Positions 1 to 10,098 of a stretch of DNA of 64,000 nt are shown here, in pieces. The notes beneath the pieces are model-generated. The model searched no databases. It was given only the letters and a program-made list of their open reading frames with translations, and was not told the DNA's origin. The position numbers and the translations under genes were made by a program. The stretch comes from Cytophagales bacterium. GTDB lineage: Bacteria; Bacteroidota; Bacteroidia; Cytophagales; UBA9547. The stretch lies in the NCBI GenBank assembly GCA_013297755.1, contig JAAFIH010000022.1:1-64000 (forward strand), written 5' to 3'. Numbering within the stretch: the first letter of the stretch is position 1; each line of letters starts with the position of its first letter.

Positions 1-123
1 AAATTTAAAAGTTATATAAAAAAAATATAAATAAAATATTTATTACTTAATTTATAATATTTAAAATAAAATAAATTGTACTATTTCTATATCTTAAAAA
101 TGAAATTTCTTAATTAAATAGTG

Positions 124-310
124 TTGCCCCCGAAGGGGGAATTGCTTACGCATTTTCTAGGCTTTCGCCTGATTTTTTTGTAGAAGTACCACTTTTAAAA
201 AAAGTGGTACTTCTGGTATCTTTTGTGTAGTTGGTTAATGGTTAAGACCTATAAGGTTTTAAAAACCTTATAGGTCTGATTAATATAAAAACCTTATAGG
301 TCTGATTTTA
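124..310. repeat. Composite palindromic repeat, copy I
   Basis: The block opens with a CCCCCGAAGGGGG palindrome and an ATTGCTTACGCATTTT segment. It continues with the hairpin at 182-214 (AGAAGTACCAC arms) and the hairpin at 246-276 (GACCTATAAGG arms), and ends with a half copy of the second hairpin at 287-306. The same order recurs near 3.4 kb, 6.1 kb (shorter) and 9.6 kb, always next to a T9SS surface-protein gene. A further palindrome (CGCCAAAAGGCG core) lies at 321-340 beside the stop codon of the next gene and may end its transcript. Bases 1-123 are AT-rich and show nothing else. Confidence 0.85.
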
Positions 311-341
311 AATTTTAAAGAACTCGCCAAAAGGCGTGTTT

Positions 342-3200
342 CTACTCTACCACCAATTTTTTGCTCACATTTCCTACTTTTACCAAATAAATACCTTTGA
401 TTAAATTGGCATTTATTTGTGTATTTTCTGAAACTATTTTTTGACTATAAACCACCGAACCTTGGGCATTGAAAATAGTTAGTAGTTCGGAGTTGGTAGT
501 TGATAGTTGGGTTAATACACTAAATTTCCCTTTCGTTGGGTTTGGATACATTGTTAGATTGGTAGATTGGTAGGTTGGTAGATTGGTAGAGGTTGTTTCC
601 GCTTCTCTTAATTCAAAACTTTGAACATCCGACCACTGAGACATATCTCCATTGGCATCTACACCTGCCACTTCGTAATAAATGGTTTCATTTGTTGCCT
701 CTGTTCTTAATCCTGCTGCTGATAGTACAAATAAATAATTGGCAGCTGTTAGTCCACAAACCGTTTTTACAACAGTGCTAAAATTAGCCGTTTTTGAGTA
801 TCTAATGCAGTAGGTATTGGCTCCTAGCAAAGTAGGCCATGTAATATTAGCTTTTGTTCCTGTAAAGGTGCTTGGCAAAGTTGATAAAAACACAATACTT
901 ACAGATGAAATTGCAGCACTACAAACAGTAGAAATATATGCAAATGGACTAGAAACTACACTCAAACCACAAGTTCCAGTAACTGTAACTACATAATTTA
1001 ATCCTGCTACCGATGTTGTCATACTATTTGTATTGCTTAAATTATTGCTCCATGTGTAATTTAGGTTTGAACCAATGGCAGAAACTGAATAAGTAGCGTT
1101 TGCTCCCACACAAGCAGTTTTGGAAATGGGTTGCGATACAATGCTAGGACCTGAGATTGATGTAATGTTAAAAGCATTTGAAATAGCATTGCCACAAGTT
1201 CCTATCACTGTTACGTTATAATTTGTACCTAATGTGCTTGATACCATGCTTGTTGTTGTGCTCAAGCCATTGCTCCAAACATAGGCTAGATTATCTCCAA
1301 TGGCTATTACATCAAATGTTGCTTTTGAACCTTTACATATTGATTGCGATTGTGGATGTGCAGAAATAGAAGTTTCTTTAGTTTGTAGATTAAAAGGTAT
1401 AGAAACTACTTTACCACAAGTTCCAGATACAGTAGCAAGATAAAATCCAGCAAGAGTGTAAGTTGCCTCTGAATTTGTGCTTGAATTATTTTGCCATTGA
1501 TATGTTAAATTTTCACCAGAAGCTGTTAATGCAAAAGTGGCAGAAGAGCCTTTGCAAATAGTTTGGCTCGTTGGTTCTGTATCTATGGTTGTATATTTAT
1601 TTGTCAAACTTACAAAATTTGACACTGCTGTGCCACAAGAACTTGCTAATGTTACGTTATACATTCCTGGTGTAGTGGTTGCTAATTGATTTGTACCACG
1701 CAATCCTGTATTCCAAGTATAATCTATTGGAATGTTAGTTGGTGCAGCCATAACAGTAAAATAACCTAAAGTGCCACCACAAAGAGTAACACTCTCTGGT
1801 TGGGTAGCAATAGTAGTTGGGGTTTTGGCTGTGTGGGTTGCAACATTTGAAGTTATTTTGCCACAAGTTCCCGAAATAGTTACTCTGTAATTATTACCTA
1901 AAACACTGGTAGTCATTACTCTACCTTGAGAGCCATTGCTCCATTCATAAGTCAATCCATGGCCAGCACCCGTTACCGAAAATGTAACTGTTTCGTTTAA
2001 TTGTTGGCAAGAAGTTTGAGAAAAAGGATCAATTATTATGGATGGTGGGGCTGGTGCATTGGTTGGTTCTAAACAATGGATACCATAGCGAACAACTGTG
2101 CCGAAATACATATCAGGTGCATTAAAAGCAACCCATGGCTCATTTGTAATGGGATTAAATTTTAAACTTTGATAAAAATTATTTGCCCCTTGGCTGGCAA
2201 CTGAGCTTTGGTTGGCATTGCTACCGTTCATATTAAGCCAAGTAGTACCGTTAAATCTTAAAATAGTACAGGCTCCATCTCTCGAAAATGCTACATGCGG
2301 CACATTCATATTATCAAAAGCTAAACTCTGGTAAGAGGCTATGCCAATGCCAGAAACGGTGCCAAAACCTGCCATGCCGACTAATCCCCAATTGCTGCCA
2401 CTCAAAGATTGAACTGTGGTTCTATTACCGTTTGCAGCATCTTGATAAGCAATATAAGGAATACCATTAGCATTAAAAGCCAAACTTTGATAATCATTAT
2501 TACCTGCACTTAAATTTGGGTTACCAACAATATTCCAACTTGTGCCTGAAAACGAAACTACATTTATTTTTGTAGTAGCATTATCAGTGTAGCTAACAAA
2601 AGGCACTCCAGAAGGGCTAAAAACCAAAGTAAAGCGACTGAGGGCAGGAATTGGACCAGTGATTGTACCCACCGACATCCAATTGCTGCCGCTAAACGAT
2701 TGTACAACTATATTGTTGAATGTATTATTAAAGGCTATATAAGGCACATTGTTTGGGCTTAATGCCAAAACAGTGCCATACCCTAAAATTGTACTACCAA
2801 CGGCCGACCAACTTATCCCATTAAAACTCAATACTTGGCTGTAACCCACATTTTCGTTTACAAAAGAAACAATAGGGTTATTTGATTCACTATTGATGAC
2901 CAGTTTTTGTTCTACTACTCCAGTTGGACCAAAGCCTGTAGCTCCGCCAACGGCTTGCCAAGTATCTCCATTCCATTTTTTGACTATGGTATTTGTAGGT
3001 GTATTTACAGTATGTTTGTATTGAAATGCAATATAAGCAACACCAAATTTATTAAAAGCTAAATTTTGATATATACCAGGTTGTGCATTACTAATCTGAC
3101 CTTCTCTTAGGTCTGTCCATTGTTTTTGTTGGGAATGTATATTTGTTATACTTATCGAAAGAAGCATTGCAGCTCCAAGTTTTGTAATTGATTTGAACAT
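342..3200 (-). CDS. T9SS-exported surface protein, propeller-like repeats plus Ig-like repeats
   Basis: This 952-residue protein begins with a signal peptide (MFKSITKLGAAMLLSIS...). Residues about 25-390 hold repeats of roughly 50 residues with the pattern YQSLAFN..G.PYIAY...V.S..G..W, like a beta-propeller. Residues about 395-760 hold five or so Ig-like repeats of about 75-80 residues, each with paired Cys and the signature VTVSGTCG. An FN3-like module follows (YCIRYS...IYYEVAGVDANG), then a type A T9SS sorting domain with YPNPT and GIYLVKVG. Known for this class: export through the outer membrane by T9SS with removal of the C-terminal domain. The ligand is unknown. The terminal 200 bp are nearly identical to the next two genes. 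A short repeat of GGTAGATT type at about 558-592 encodes the linker before the sorting domain. Confidence 0.9.
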   Translation of the reverse strand: MFKSITKLGAAMLLSISITNIHSQQKQWTDLREGQISNAQPGIYQNLAFNKFGVAYIAFQYKHTVNTPTNTIVKKWNGDTWQAVGGATGFGPTGVVEQKLVINSESNNPIVSFVNENVGYSQVLSFNGISWSAVGSTILGYGTVLALSPNNVPYIAFNNTFNNIVVQSFSGSNWMSVGTITGPIPALSRFTLVFSPSGVPFVSYTDNATTKINVVSFSGTSWNIVGNPNLSAGNNDYQSLAFNANGIPYIAYQDAANGNRTTVQSLSGSNWGLVGMAGFGTVSGIGIASYQSLAFDNMNVPHVAFSRDGACTILRFNGTTWLNMNGSNANQSSVASQGANNFYQSLKFNPITNEPWVAFNAPDMYFGTVVRYGIHCLEPTNAPAPPSIIIDPFSQTSCQQLNETVTFSVTGAGHGLTYEWSNGSQGRVMTTSVLGNNYRVTISGTCGKITSNVATHTAKTPTTIATQPESVTLCGGTLGYFTVMAAPTNIPIDYTWNTGLRGTNQLATTTPGMYNVTLASSCGTAVSNFVSLTNKYTTIDTEPTSQTICKGSSATFALTASGENLTYQWQNNSSTNSEATYTLAGFYLATVSGTCGKVVSIPFNLQTKETSISAHPQSQSICKGSKATFDVIAIGDNLAYVWSNGLSTTTSMVSSTLGTNYNVTVIGTCGNAISNAFNITSISGPSIVSQPISKTACVGANATYSVSAIGSNLNYTWSNNLSNTNSMTTSVAGLNYVVTVTGTCGLSVVSSPFAYISTVCSAAISSVSIVFLSTLPSTFTGTKANITWPTLLGANTYCIRYSKTANFSTVVKTVCGLTAANYLFVLSAAGLRTEATNETIYYEVAGVDANGDMSQWSDVQSFELREAETTSTNLPTYQSTNLTMYPNPTKGKFSVLTQLSTTNSELLTIFNAQGSVVYSQKIVSENTQINANLIKGIYLVKVGNVSKKLVVE

Positions 3201-3204
3201 AAAT

Positions 3205-3355
3205 TTAATTGTTAATGGTTAATTGTTAATGGTTAATTGTTAATTGTTAATTGTTAATTGTTGATTGTTAATTGTTAATTGTTAATTGTTAATTGTTAAT
3301 TGTTAATTGTTAATTGTTAATGGTTAATTGTTAATGGTTAATTGTTAATGGTTAA
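3205..3355. repeat. Heptamer tandem repeat upstream of a surface-protein start codon
   Basis: About twenty copies of the heptamer GTTAATT, with GTTAATG variants, run almost without interruption from 5 bases upstream of the ATG at 3200. On the transcribed strand the unit reads AATTAAC. The tract therefore forms the leader and/or promoter region of the gene ending at 342. Tandem repeats of this kind are prone to copy-number change by slippage. That expression varies with the length is inference. Confidence 0.9.
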
Positions 3356-3612
3356 AAAGCCCCCCGACCCCCGAAGGTGGAGTTGCTTACGCATTTTTAG
3401 GCTTTCGCCTGATTTTTTTGTAGAAGTACCACTTTTAAAAAAAGTGGTACTTCTGGTATCTTTTGTGTACTTGGTTAATGGTTAAGACCTATAAGGTTTT
3501 AAAAACCTTATAGGTCTGATTTTAAATTTTAATAGTAGAAGTTCCACTTATTTAAAAAGTGGAACTTCTAGTGTTGATAAAGATACCATCGCTTTGAGCG
3601 ATGGTATCTTTT
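3356..3612. repeat. Composite palindromic repeat, copy II, with two extra hairpins
   Basis: This copy has the C-rich/GAAGGTGGAG start, the ACTTTTAAAAAAAGT hairpin at 3422-3454 and the CCTATAAGG hairpin at 3486-3516, matching copy I almost base for base. Two further hairpins follow: 3537-3569 (AGAAGTTCCAC arms) and 3580-3610 (AAGATACCATCGCT arms). The stretch 3613-3680 ends with CCCCTTCGGGGG, a strong stem with a TTCG loop just 3' of the next gene's stop, and may act as its terminator. Confidence 0.85.
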
Positions 3613-3680
3613 GAGTACAAATGATTATGTTCTTAAAATTGCTATAACCGCAATTTTCCCCTTCGGGGGTTTGGGGGCTT

Positions 3681-5975
3681 TTACTCTATCACCAATTTAC
3701 TTGTTGCTTTTCCTACTTTTACCAAATAAATACCTTTTATTAAATTAGCATTTATTGGTGTGTTTTCTGAAACTATTTTTTGACTATAAACCACCGAACC
3801 TTGGGCATTGAAAATAGTTAGTAGTTCGGAGTTGGTAGTTGACAGTTGGCTTAATACAATAAATTCGCCATTGGTAGGGTTTGGATAAATTGAAAATTTA
3901 TCATTAACTATTAACAATTTACCATTAACACTTGAGGTTATGCCATCTGTTCTTAGCACAAATGTTTGGGTATCCGACCATTCTGATTGATTGCCTGCTG
4001 CATCTACTCCTGCTACTTGATAATAGATAGTTTCGTTTCCAGCTTGTGTTCTGAGTCCACTTGCTGATAGTACAAATAAATATTCCTCTCTATCTAATCC
4101 ACAAATATTGGCAACAGTTGGCGTAAAAGGCAAAATTTTGATAAATCTAATGCAATAAGTTAAAGCATTTGATAATTTGGGCCAGTCTATTTTGGCTTTT
4201 GTACCTGTAAATGTTTGCACACCAGTACTAGTAAATACAACTTTGGCGCCTACAAAAGTATTAACCGAAACAATGGCCGTTGCTGTTTTTACGCCACAAA
4301 ATCCACTTACCGAAACTGTATATGTACCTGCACCTATGTTACTAATGCCTGTGGTGGTAGCTCCATTGCTCCATAAGTAAGAAATATTGTACCCAAATGC
4401 AGCTACACTCAAGCCCGTAGTTGTGTTTGGCAAGATATTTTTAGATTCTGGTGCAGTAAAAATGGTTACATCTTGGCGAACTACCAAACTCGATTGATTG
4501 GAATTAATCTTATAACTGCCAAAATTTTTATTAAAACAGTCCCCTTCTGCATAAGCATTATAGGTACCATCTCCAGAAACGGTTACTATTGGGGTTGTAG
4601 CGGTTATCCCACTAGACCAGCTGTATCTTAGGTTTGTGCCCACCGCTGAAACTGAAATAGTGGCTGTTTTGCCTTGACATATTTCTTGAGAAGATACTGG
4701 CTGCGTTACCCAATTAGTTTCTATGCCAGCTACATTGCTAACGGTTGTAGAAACTACAACACCACATCTACCCGAAACGGTTACATTATAATTATTTGCA
4801 ATTACATCGGTTTGCATACTTTCGATGGTACTTTCACCATTGCTCCAAGCATAAGCCAAAGTACCAAAACCAGTAGCACTTACCGTAAAATAACCTTGTC
4901 CACCAGGGCAAACAATACTATTTTTGGGTTGAGTTACGATTTGGGTTGTGGTGGTGCACACATCAAAAATATTGATTCTTTGCCCAAAATTTTCAGCTAC
5001 ATAAACTTTGTTGTTAGCACTTACAAACACACCTGTTGGGTAAAATAAATCATCTGGGCCATTTCCATTTTTACCAATAGTGGCATAATAGCCAAAGGCA
5101 TTACCACTTTGTGTAAATACTTGTATGCGGTTGTTATTGACATCAGCTATATATACTTTATTGTCGGAAGCAACCGATACGCCATTAGGTCCACTAAATA
5201 CATTATTAGCAGAACCCAAAACATTAGTAGTACCTATGGTAGCATAATAGCCAAAATTTGCACCACTTTGTGTCCAGACTTGCACACGAGAGTTACCTGC
5301 GTCTGCTATATATATTTTGCCAGAGGCATCCAAAGAAATGCTAGATGGAGAAAAAAATTTATCATTATCGCCACTATTTACGCTTGTTGTGCCTAGTGTT
5401 GCAACATATCCAAAGTTTGAGCCACTTTGAGTCCAAACCTGCACCCTATGATTTTGAGTATCTGCTATATAAATGGTGCCATTTGAAGAAACAGCAACAG
5501 ATTTGGGTTCAAAAAGCTCTGTATTTAATTGGCCTGGTTGATCTCTATAACCACCAATATTGGGTGTACCTGCTATGTAAGCATAAAACCCAAAATTATC
5601 ACCACTTTGTGTAAATACTTGTACTCGATTATTCTTGGTATCGGCTACATACATTTTATCTTGATAAAAGGCGATTCCACTTGGTTTCCTAAATAGTCCA
5701 TTAAGATTGCCAAAATCGCCAATGGTTTGTTTGTATCCAAAATTATTGCCACTTTGTGTCCATACTTGAATTCGATTATTATCTGTATCTGCTATAAATA
5801 TTTTACCGTTAGCATCTGCCACTACTGCATTTGGATAGTTAAATTTATCGTTTTCTGTGAAATTACCTGTAGCTCCAGTTCCAAGTCTTGCAATGGAGTA
5901 ATGGGTTTGAGCTTGTGCCGCACCTGCACAAAGTAAAAGAGAAGTGATACCTGTTTTTAGTAGTTTTTTAAACAT
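3681..5975 (-). CDS. T9SS-exported NHL-repeat protein with Ig-like domains
   Basis: The 764-residue product has a signal peptide (MFKKLLKTGITSLLLCAGAAQAQ). Residues about 35-335 contain six NHL-type blades with the recurring text IYIADT.N.R.QVWTQSG..FGY, predicting a six-bladed beta-propeller. Ig-like repeats with VTVSG.CG follow at about 345-600, then an FN3-like module shared with the preceding surface protein. A type A sorting domain closes the protein ([11 protein letters not shown]...GIYLVKVG). It is a paralogue of the NHL protein at 30.8-32.7 kb. The linker before the sorting domain (VNGKLLIVNDKFS) is encoded by the same TTAACAAT-type heptamers found in the leader. Surface location is inferred from the sorting signal; the ligand is unknown. 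Confidence 0.9.
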   Translation of the reverse strand: MFKKLLKTGITSLLLCAGAAQAQTHYSIARLGTGATGNFTENDKFNYPNAVVADANGKIFIADTDNNRIQVWTQSGNNFGYKQTIGDFGNLNGLFRKPSGIAFYQDKMYVADTKNNRVQVFTQSGDNFGFYAYIAGTPNIGGYRDQPGQLNTELFEPKSVAVSSNGTIYIADTQNHRVQVWTQSGSNFGYVATLGTTSVNSGDNDKFFSPSSISLDASGKIYIADAGNSRVQVWTQSGANFGYYATIGTTNVLGSANNVFSGPNGVSVASDNKVYIADVNNNRIQVFTQSGNAFGYYATIGKNGNGPDDLFYPTGVFVSANNKVYVAENFGQRINIFDVCTTTTQIVTQPKNSIVCPGGQGYFTVSATGFGTLAYAWSNGESTIESMQTDVIANNYNVTVSGRCGVVVSTTVSNVAGIETNWVTQPVSSQEICQGKTATISVSAVGTNLRYSWSSGITATTPIVTVSGDGTYNAYAEGDCFNKNFGSYKINSNQSSLVVRQDVTIFTAPESKNILPNTTTGLSVAAFGYNISYLWSNGATTTGISNIGAGTYTVSVSGFCGVKTATAIVSVNTFVGAKVVFTSTGVQTFTGTKAKIDWPKLSNALTYCIRFIKILPFTPTVANICGLDREEYLFVLSASGLRTQAGNETIYYQVAGVDAAGNQSEWSDTQTFVLRTDGITSSVNGKLLIVNDKFSIYPNPTNGEFIVLSQLSTTNSELLTIFNAQGSVVYSQKIVSENTPINANLIKGIYLVKVGKATSKLVIE

Positions 5976-5982
5976 AATTTTA

Positions 5983-6032
5983 ATGGTTAATTGTTAATTG
6001 TTAATTGTTAATTGTTAATTGTTAATTGTTAA
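5983..6032. repeat. Heptamer tandem repeat upstream of the NHL surface protein
   Basis: About seven GTTAATT units lie 8 bases upstream of the ATG at 5975, in the same place and orientation as the longer tract at 3205-3355. The tract ends at the AAAAAGCCCCCCGACC start of the next palindromic repeat. The different copy number beside a paralogous gene suggests the tract length is unstable. Confidence 0.85.
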
Positions 6033-6190
6033 AAAGCCCCCCGACCCCGAAGGGAAAATTGCGTTTATAGCAATTTATTTAGGCTTTCGCAAGATTTTTT
6101 TGTAAAAGTACCACTTTTAAAAAAAGTGGTACTTCTGGTATCTTTTGTATACAATAGTTCGTTAGCCAAAGCCCCCTTCGGGGGTTTGGG
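6033..6190. repeat. Composite palindromic repeat, copy III (shorter)
   Basis: This copy has the GCCCCCCGACCCCGAAGG start, the GCTTTCGC segment and the AGTACCAC hairpin at 6104-6136, but lacks the CCTATAAGG hairpin. The right end (6166-6195) has GCCCCCTTCGGGGG followed by TTTGGGGGC, a strong stem lying directly downstream of the stop codon of the BspA-like gene and a plausible terminator for it. Confidence 0.8.
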
Positions 6191-6195
6191 GGCTT

Positions 6196-9180
6196 TTACT
6201 CTACCACCAATTTACTAGTCGTATTTCCTACTTTTACCAAATAAATACCTTTGATTAAATTAGCATTTATTTGTGTGTTTTCTGAAACTATTTTTTGGCT
6301 ATAAACCACCGAACCTTGGGCATTGAAAATAGTTAGTAGTTCGGAGTTGGTAGTTGACAGTTGGCTTAATACAATAAATTCGCCATTAGTTGGGTTTGGA
6401 TAAATTGAAATGGCTTCATTGCTCGCTATGCTGTTTAGTAGATAAGTAGGACTGCTTACCACTACTACCGTTGGCGAACTTGATGCAGATGGTGTTAGAC
6501 CCAATTGGGCTACCAAAATACTTGGTGCTGTTGGGTTTGCTACCGTGCTACCTGCTGGTATTGAGCCTGTAATCATGTTGCCAGAAACTACTACGTTTGT
6601 TAAAACTACCCCACCAACGGTTACGGTAGCTCCGTTTTGAAAACCAGAACCTAGTATAGAAACTAATATAGCAGAAGTAGTGCTCGATAAATTTGCTGAT
6701 GCACTCAAACCTGTTACGGTTACTTGTGTTTGGCAGTTGTTTACAGTTAATGTTGCTGTATTTGAAACCGCATTGCCACACGTACCACTTACAGTAACCA
6801 TATAATTTCCTGCAGTGCTAGCCGAAATCATAGCATTGCTGTTTCCAGTATTCCATACATAAGCAAGACTTGTACCAACTGCCGTAACCGCAAAAGAATT
6901 CGATAAGCCGCTACATACGGTAGCAGATACAGGCTGAGTTATAATACTTGTACCCAAAAGTGTAGTGAGTGTTGCAGTATTTGAAACCGCATTGCCACAC
7001 GTACCACTTACAGTAACCATATAATTTCCTGCTGTGCTTGCAGAAATCATAGTATTGCTGTTACCTGTATTCCATACATAAGCTAGACTTGTACCAACTG
7101 CCGTAACCGCAAACGAATTTAATAAACCGCTACACACGGTAGCAGATACAGGCTGAGTTATAATACTTGTACCCAAAAGTGTAGTTAAACTCACTGTATT
7201 TGAAACCGCATTGCCACAAGTACCACTTACGGTAACATTATAATTACCTGCTGTGCTTGCCGAAATCATAGCATCGATGTTTCCTGTATTCCATACATAA
7301 GCAAGACTTGCACCAACTGCCGTAACCGCAAACGAATTCGATAAACCGCTACATACGGTAGCAGATACAGGTTGAGTTATAATACTTGTACCCAAAAGAG
7401 TAGTGAGTGTTGCAGTATTAGAAACCGCATTGCCACAAGTACCACTTACTGTTACTACATAATTACCAACCATATTAGTAGATATACTTGTAGAAGTTGC
7501 TGCTGTGTTCCACAAATAAGAAAGCACTCCTGTACCTGTTGCCGAAACCACAAAAGCAACATTAGTACCTGCACACGTACTTTGCGACATAGGTTGCGTA
7601 ACAATACTTGTACCCAAAAGTGTAGATAAACTCACTGTAGCTGATGTTTCACTTCCACAAGTTCCTGAAACGGTAACATTATAATTACCAACTACATTGC
7701 TAGAAATACCCGTAGTAGTAGCTCCATTGCTCCAAGCATACTTTAAATTATCGCCAGTAGCCGAAACCGAAAAACCCACATTACTACCTGCACAAGTGCT
7801 TTGAGAAACTGGCTGGGTAGTTATATTTGCAGGAATAGCTAAACTTAGTCCATTATCATAAATAACCCATCCCTTGCCACCCACTCCTGTTAAAGAAGTT
7901 AAAAAAGCTCTTGCAGCAGATGCCGATGCACAAAAACGTAAGCCATTAGCACTCAACACTCTGTCTGTAACTGTTGTAGCACTAAAGCCTTGCAAAGTAG
8001 CCGCATAATTTGAAGCAGACATTCCTGAATTATCAAGCATATTATTCATATTAACTATTGGATTTAAGCGAGTGCCCCAACTGCCTATGGGTTGGTTGAA
8101 AGCTGTGGCACCTTCAAACATACTAGACATATCAGTAACCGAGCTGGTGTTCCAAGTGCCTATGGGTTGGTTAAAGGCTGAGGCCCCAATAAACATATAA
8201 CTCATATTAGCAACCGAGCCTGTGTTCCAACTGCCTATGGATTGGTTAAAGGCTGTGACATAATTAAACATACCATACATATCTGTAACCGAGCTGGTGT
8301 TCCAACTGCCTATGGGCTGGTTAAAGGCTGTGGCACCGCCAAACATAAAACTCATTTTAGTAACCGAGCCTGTGTTCCAAGTGCCTATGGGCTGGTTAAA
8401 GGCTGTGGCACCGCCAAACATATAACTCATATTAGTAACCGAGCCTGTGTTCCAAGTGCCTATGGGCTGGTTAAAGGCTAAAGCATTGTAAAACATACTG
8501 TTCATATTTGTACATGCTGTTGTAACCCAACCGCCTATGGGTTTGTTAAAGGCTGAGGCAGATCTAAACATATCTCTCATACTAGTAACCGAGCCTGTGT
8601 TCCAAGTGCCTATGGGTTGGTTAAAGGCTGTGGCACCGTAAAACATACCATACATGTTAGTAACCGAAGCCGTGTTCCAACCGCCTATGTTGGTAGGTGA
8701 GTTTAATACTGTGCAATCTTCAAACATACTACTCATACTCGTAACATTGGCAAGATTAGGCACATCTGTAGCGGATATTTGCAAATTGTTGCAACCAAAA
8801 AAAGCACTTTCCATACTACCCCAAGCCACACTTCCCCATTGGGCTACATTGCTTAGTCGGTTGCAGTCTACTCCGTTACCAATATTTATTCTATTAAAAT
8901 TAGTGCCATCAATACTAAGACTTATGCGAGCATTGGTAGGCAAACCTATGATATTTGCAGTAGTACTTGTAAAAGTACCAGTGCCACTTAAGCCTGAAGG
9001 TATTTCAGCCCATTGGTAGCTTACTATACCGCTGGTGCCTACGCCAAAAGTCAATTGGTTGTTTATGCCAGATCCAGGGGCTTTAAGGTTCCATTCGGTA
9101 ATAAAAGGCTGTGCCTGTGCTACCGATAAACCTAATGAAAAGAGCAATCCTGCTCCGATTGTTTTGATTGTTTTAAACAT
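6196..9180 (-). CDS. T9SS-exported BspA-type leucine-rich repeat protein with Ig-like repeats
   Basis: I place the start at 9180, where [23 protein letters not shown] is a normal signal peptide; the frame is open 24 codons further upstream but that part is encoded by repeat DNA. The mature protein has a head domain. About ten BspA/DUF285-type repeats of 24-25 residues follow ([20 protein letters not shown] type). Then come about five Ig-like repeats of about 73 residues ([14 protein letters not shown]...[13 protein letters not shown]), some nearly identical in DNA. An IPT/TIG-like stretch ([14 protein letters not shown]) and a type A T9SS sorting domain end the protein. BspA repeats in other bacteria mediate binding to host or matrix proteins; here adhesion is inferred. 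Repeat near-identity makes this gene prone to unit gain or loss. Confidence 0.88.
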   Translation of the reverse strand: MFKTIKTIGAGLLFSLGLSVAQAQPFITEWNLKAPGSGINNQLTFGVGTSGIVSYQWAEIPSGLSGTGTFTSTTANIIGLPTNARISLSIDGTNFNRINIGNGVDCNRLSNVAQWGSVAWGSMESAFFGCNNLQISATDVPNLANVTSMSSMFEDCTVLNSPTNIGGWNTASVTNMYGMFYGATAFNQPIGTWNTGSVTSMRDMFRSASAFNKPIGGWVTTACTNMNSMFYNALAFNQPIGTWNTGSVTNMSYMFGGATAFNQPIGTWNTGSVTKMSFMFGGATAFNQPIGSWNTSSVTDMYGMFNYVTAFNQSIGSWNTGSVANMSYMFIGASAFNQPIGTWNTSSVTDMSSMFEGATAFNQPIGSWGTRLNPIVNMNNMLDNSGMSASNYAATLQGFSATTVTDRVLSANGLRFCASASAARAFLTSLTGVGGKGWVIYDNGLSLAIPANITTQPVSQSTCAGSNVGFSVSATGDNLKYAWSNGATTTGISSNVVGNYNVTVSGTCGSETSATVSLSTLLGTSIVTQPMSQSTCAGTNVAFVVSATGTGVLSYLWNTAATSTSISTNMVGNYVVTVSGTCGNAVSNTATLTTLLGTSIITQPVSATVCSGLSNSFAVTAVGASLAYVWNTGNIDAMISASTAGNYNVTVSGTCGNAVSNTVSLTTLLGTSIITQPVSATVCSGLLNSFAVTAVGTSLAYVWNTGNSNTMISASTAGNYMVTVSGTCGNAVSNTATLTTLLGTSIITQPVSATVCSGLSNSFAVTAVGTSLAYVWNTGNSNAMISASTAGNYMVTVSGTCGNAVSNTATLTVNNCQTQVTVTGLSASANLSSTTSAILVSILGSGFQNGATVTVGGVVLTNVVVSGNMITGSIPAGSTVANPTAPSILVAQLGLTPSASSSPTVVVVSSPTYLLNSIASNEAISIYPNPTNGEFIVLSQLSTTNSELLTIFNAQGSVVYSQKIVSENTQINANLIKGIYLVKVGNTTSKLVVE

Positions 9181-9210
9181 AAATTTGATAGTTAATTTGT
9201 TAAATTGTTT

Positions 9211-9545
9211 TTTAAAGCCCCCCGACCCCCGAAGGTGGAGTTGCTTACGCATTTGTTAATTTAGTTAATGGTTCATTATTTTAATAAATCTCTTTTCCGC
9301 AAGAACCGATGACGGTGAGAGATTGGCCCCAAAACCACGAAAGTGGAATAGAAGCTGTTTTTTAAAAGCCCCCCGACTTCCGAAGGAGGAGTTGCTTACG
9401 CATTTGTTAATTTAGTTAATGGTTTTTAAAGCCCCCCGACCCCCGAAGGTGGAGTTGCTTACGCATTTGTTAATTTAGTTAATGGTTCATTATTTTATTA
9501 AATCTCTTTTCCGCAAGAACCGATGACGGTGAGAAATTGGCATCA
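9211..9545. repeat. Direct duplication of about 110 bp between surface genes
   Basis: A segment starting AAAGCCCCCCGACCCCCGAA and ending GACGGTGAGA(G/A)ATTGG occurs at about 9214-9335 and again at about 9427-9540, with a partial third copy of its first 55 bp at 9364-9420. The units contain GGTTAATT-like and CTTACGCATTTGTTAATTTAG segments related to the composite repeats. No coding sequence is seen in this stretch. Confidence 0.85.
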
Positions 9546-9576
9546 AACCATGAAAGGGCTAGAAGCTGTTTTTTTA

Positions 9577-9817
9577 AAGCCCCCCCGAAAGTGGAGTTGC
9601 TTACGCATTTTTAGGCTTTCGCCTGATTTTTTTAGAAGTACCACTTTTTGAAAAAAGTGGTACTTCTGGTATCTTTTGTTTACTTGGTTAATGGTTAAGA
9701 CCTATAAGGTTTTAAAAACCTTATAGGTCTATTTGTATAAAAACCTTATAGGTCTATTTGTATAAAAACCTTATAGGTCTGATTTTAAATTTTAAAGAAC
9801 ACGCCAAAAGGCGTGTT
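9577..9817. repeat. Composite palindromic repeat, copy IV
   Basis: This copy has the CCCCCCGAAAGTGGAG start, the GCTTTCGCC segment, the AGTACCAC hairpin at 9634-9667, the CCTATAAGG hairpin at 9699-9729 and two half copies of it. It ends with the GAACACGCC palindrome at 9797-9817, which also occurs at 32955-32976 beyond the str operon. From 9818 to 10098 there is no gene; an imperfect hairpin (AACCTAGAA arms) lies at about 9911-9955. Confidence 0.85.
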
Positions 9818-10098
9818 CCTACTTTGGTTTTAATCCCTCTAATCCACAAAAGTGGCTTAGAATCTTTTTATTTAACATTATAATCTTTCGCCTGATTTTT
9901 CATAAACAAATAAACCTAGAATCATCACTTTTAATAAAAGTGACACTTCTAGGTTCGTTGTAAGCGTAAAAAAATCAGGTTTTAGATTGGGTTTGTAATG
10001 TAATAACAATATCTATCGGGTTCTTATATTGCAATATTATAGCAAAAAAAATTAAAAAATAAAATTTATTTGAGGCAAATCAGCCCAAAATCGTAAAA

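Noticed and set aside
7372-7629. Cys/Arg-rich 85-codon plus-strand frame
   Set aside because: It is the complement of Ig-repeat coding DNA and has an amino-acid composition unlike real proteins here.
9181-9252. Longer N-terminus for the BspA-type protein
   Set aside because: The extra 24 residues come from the composite repeat DNA and would bury the signal peptide; the ATG at 9180 is better.
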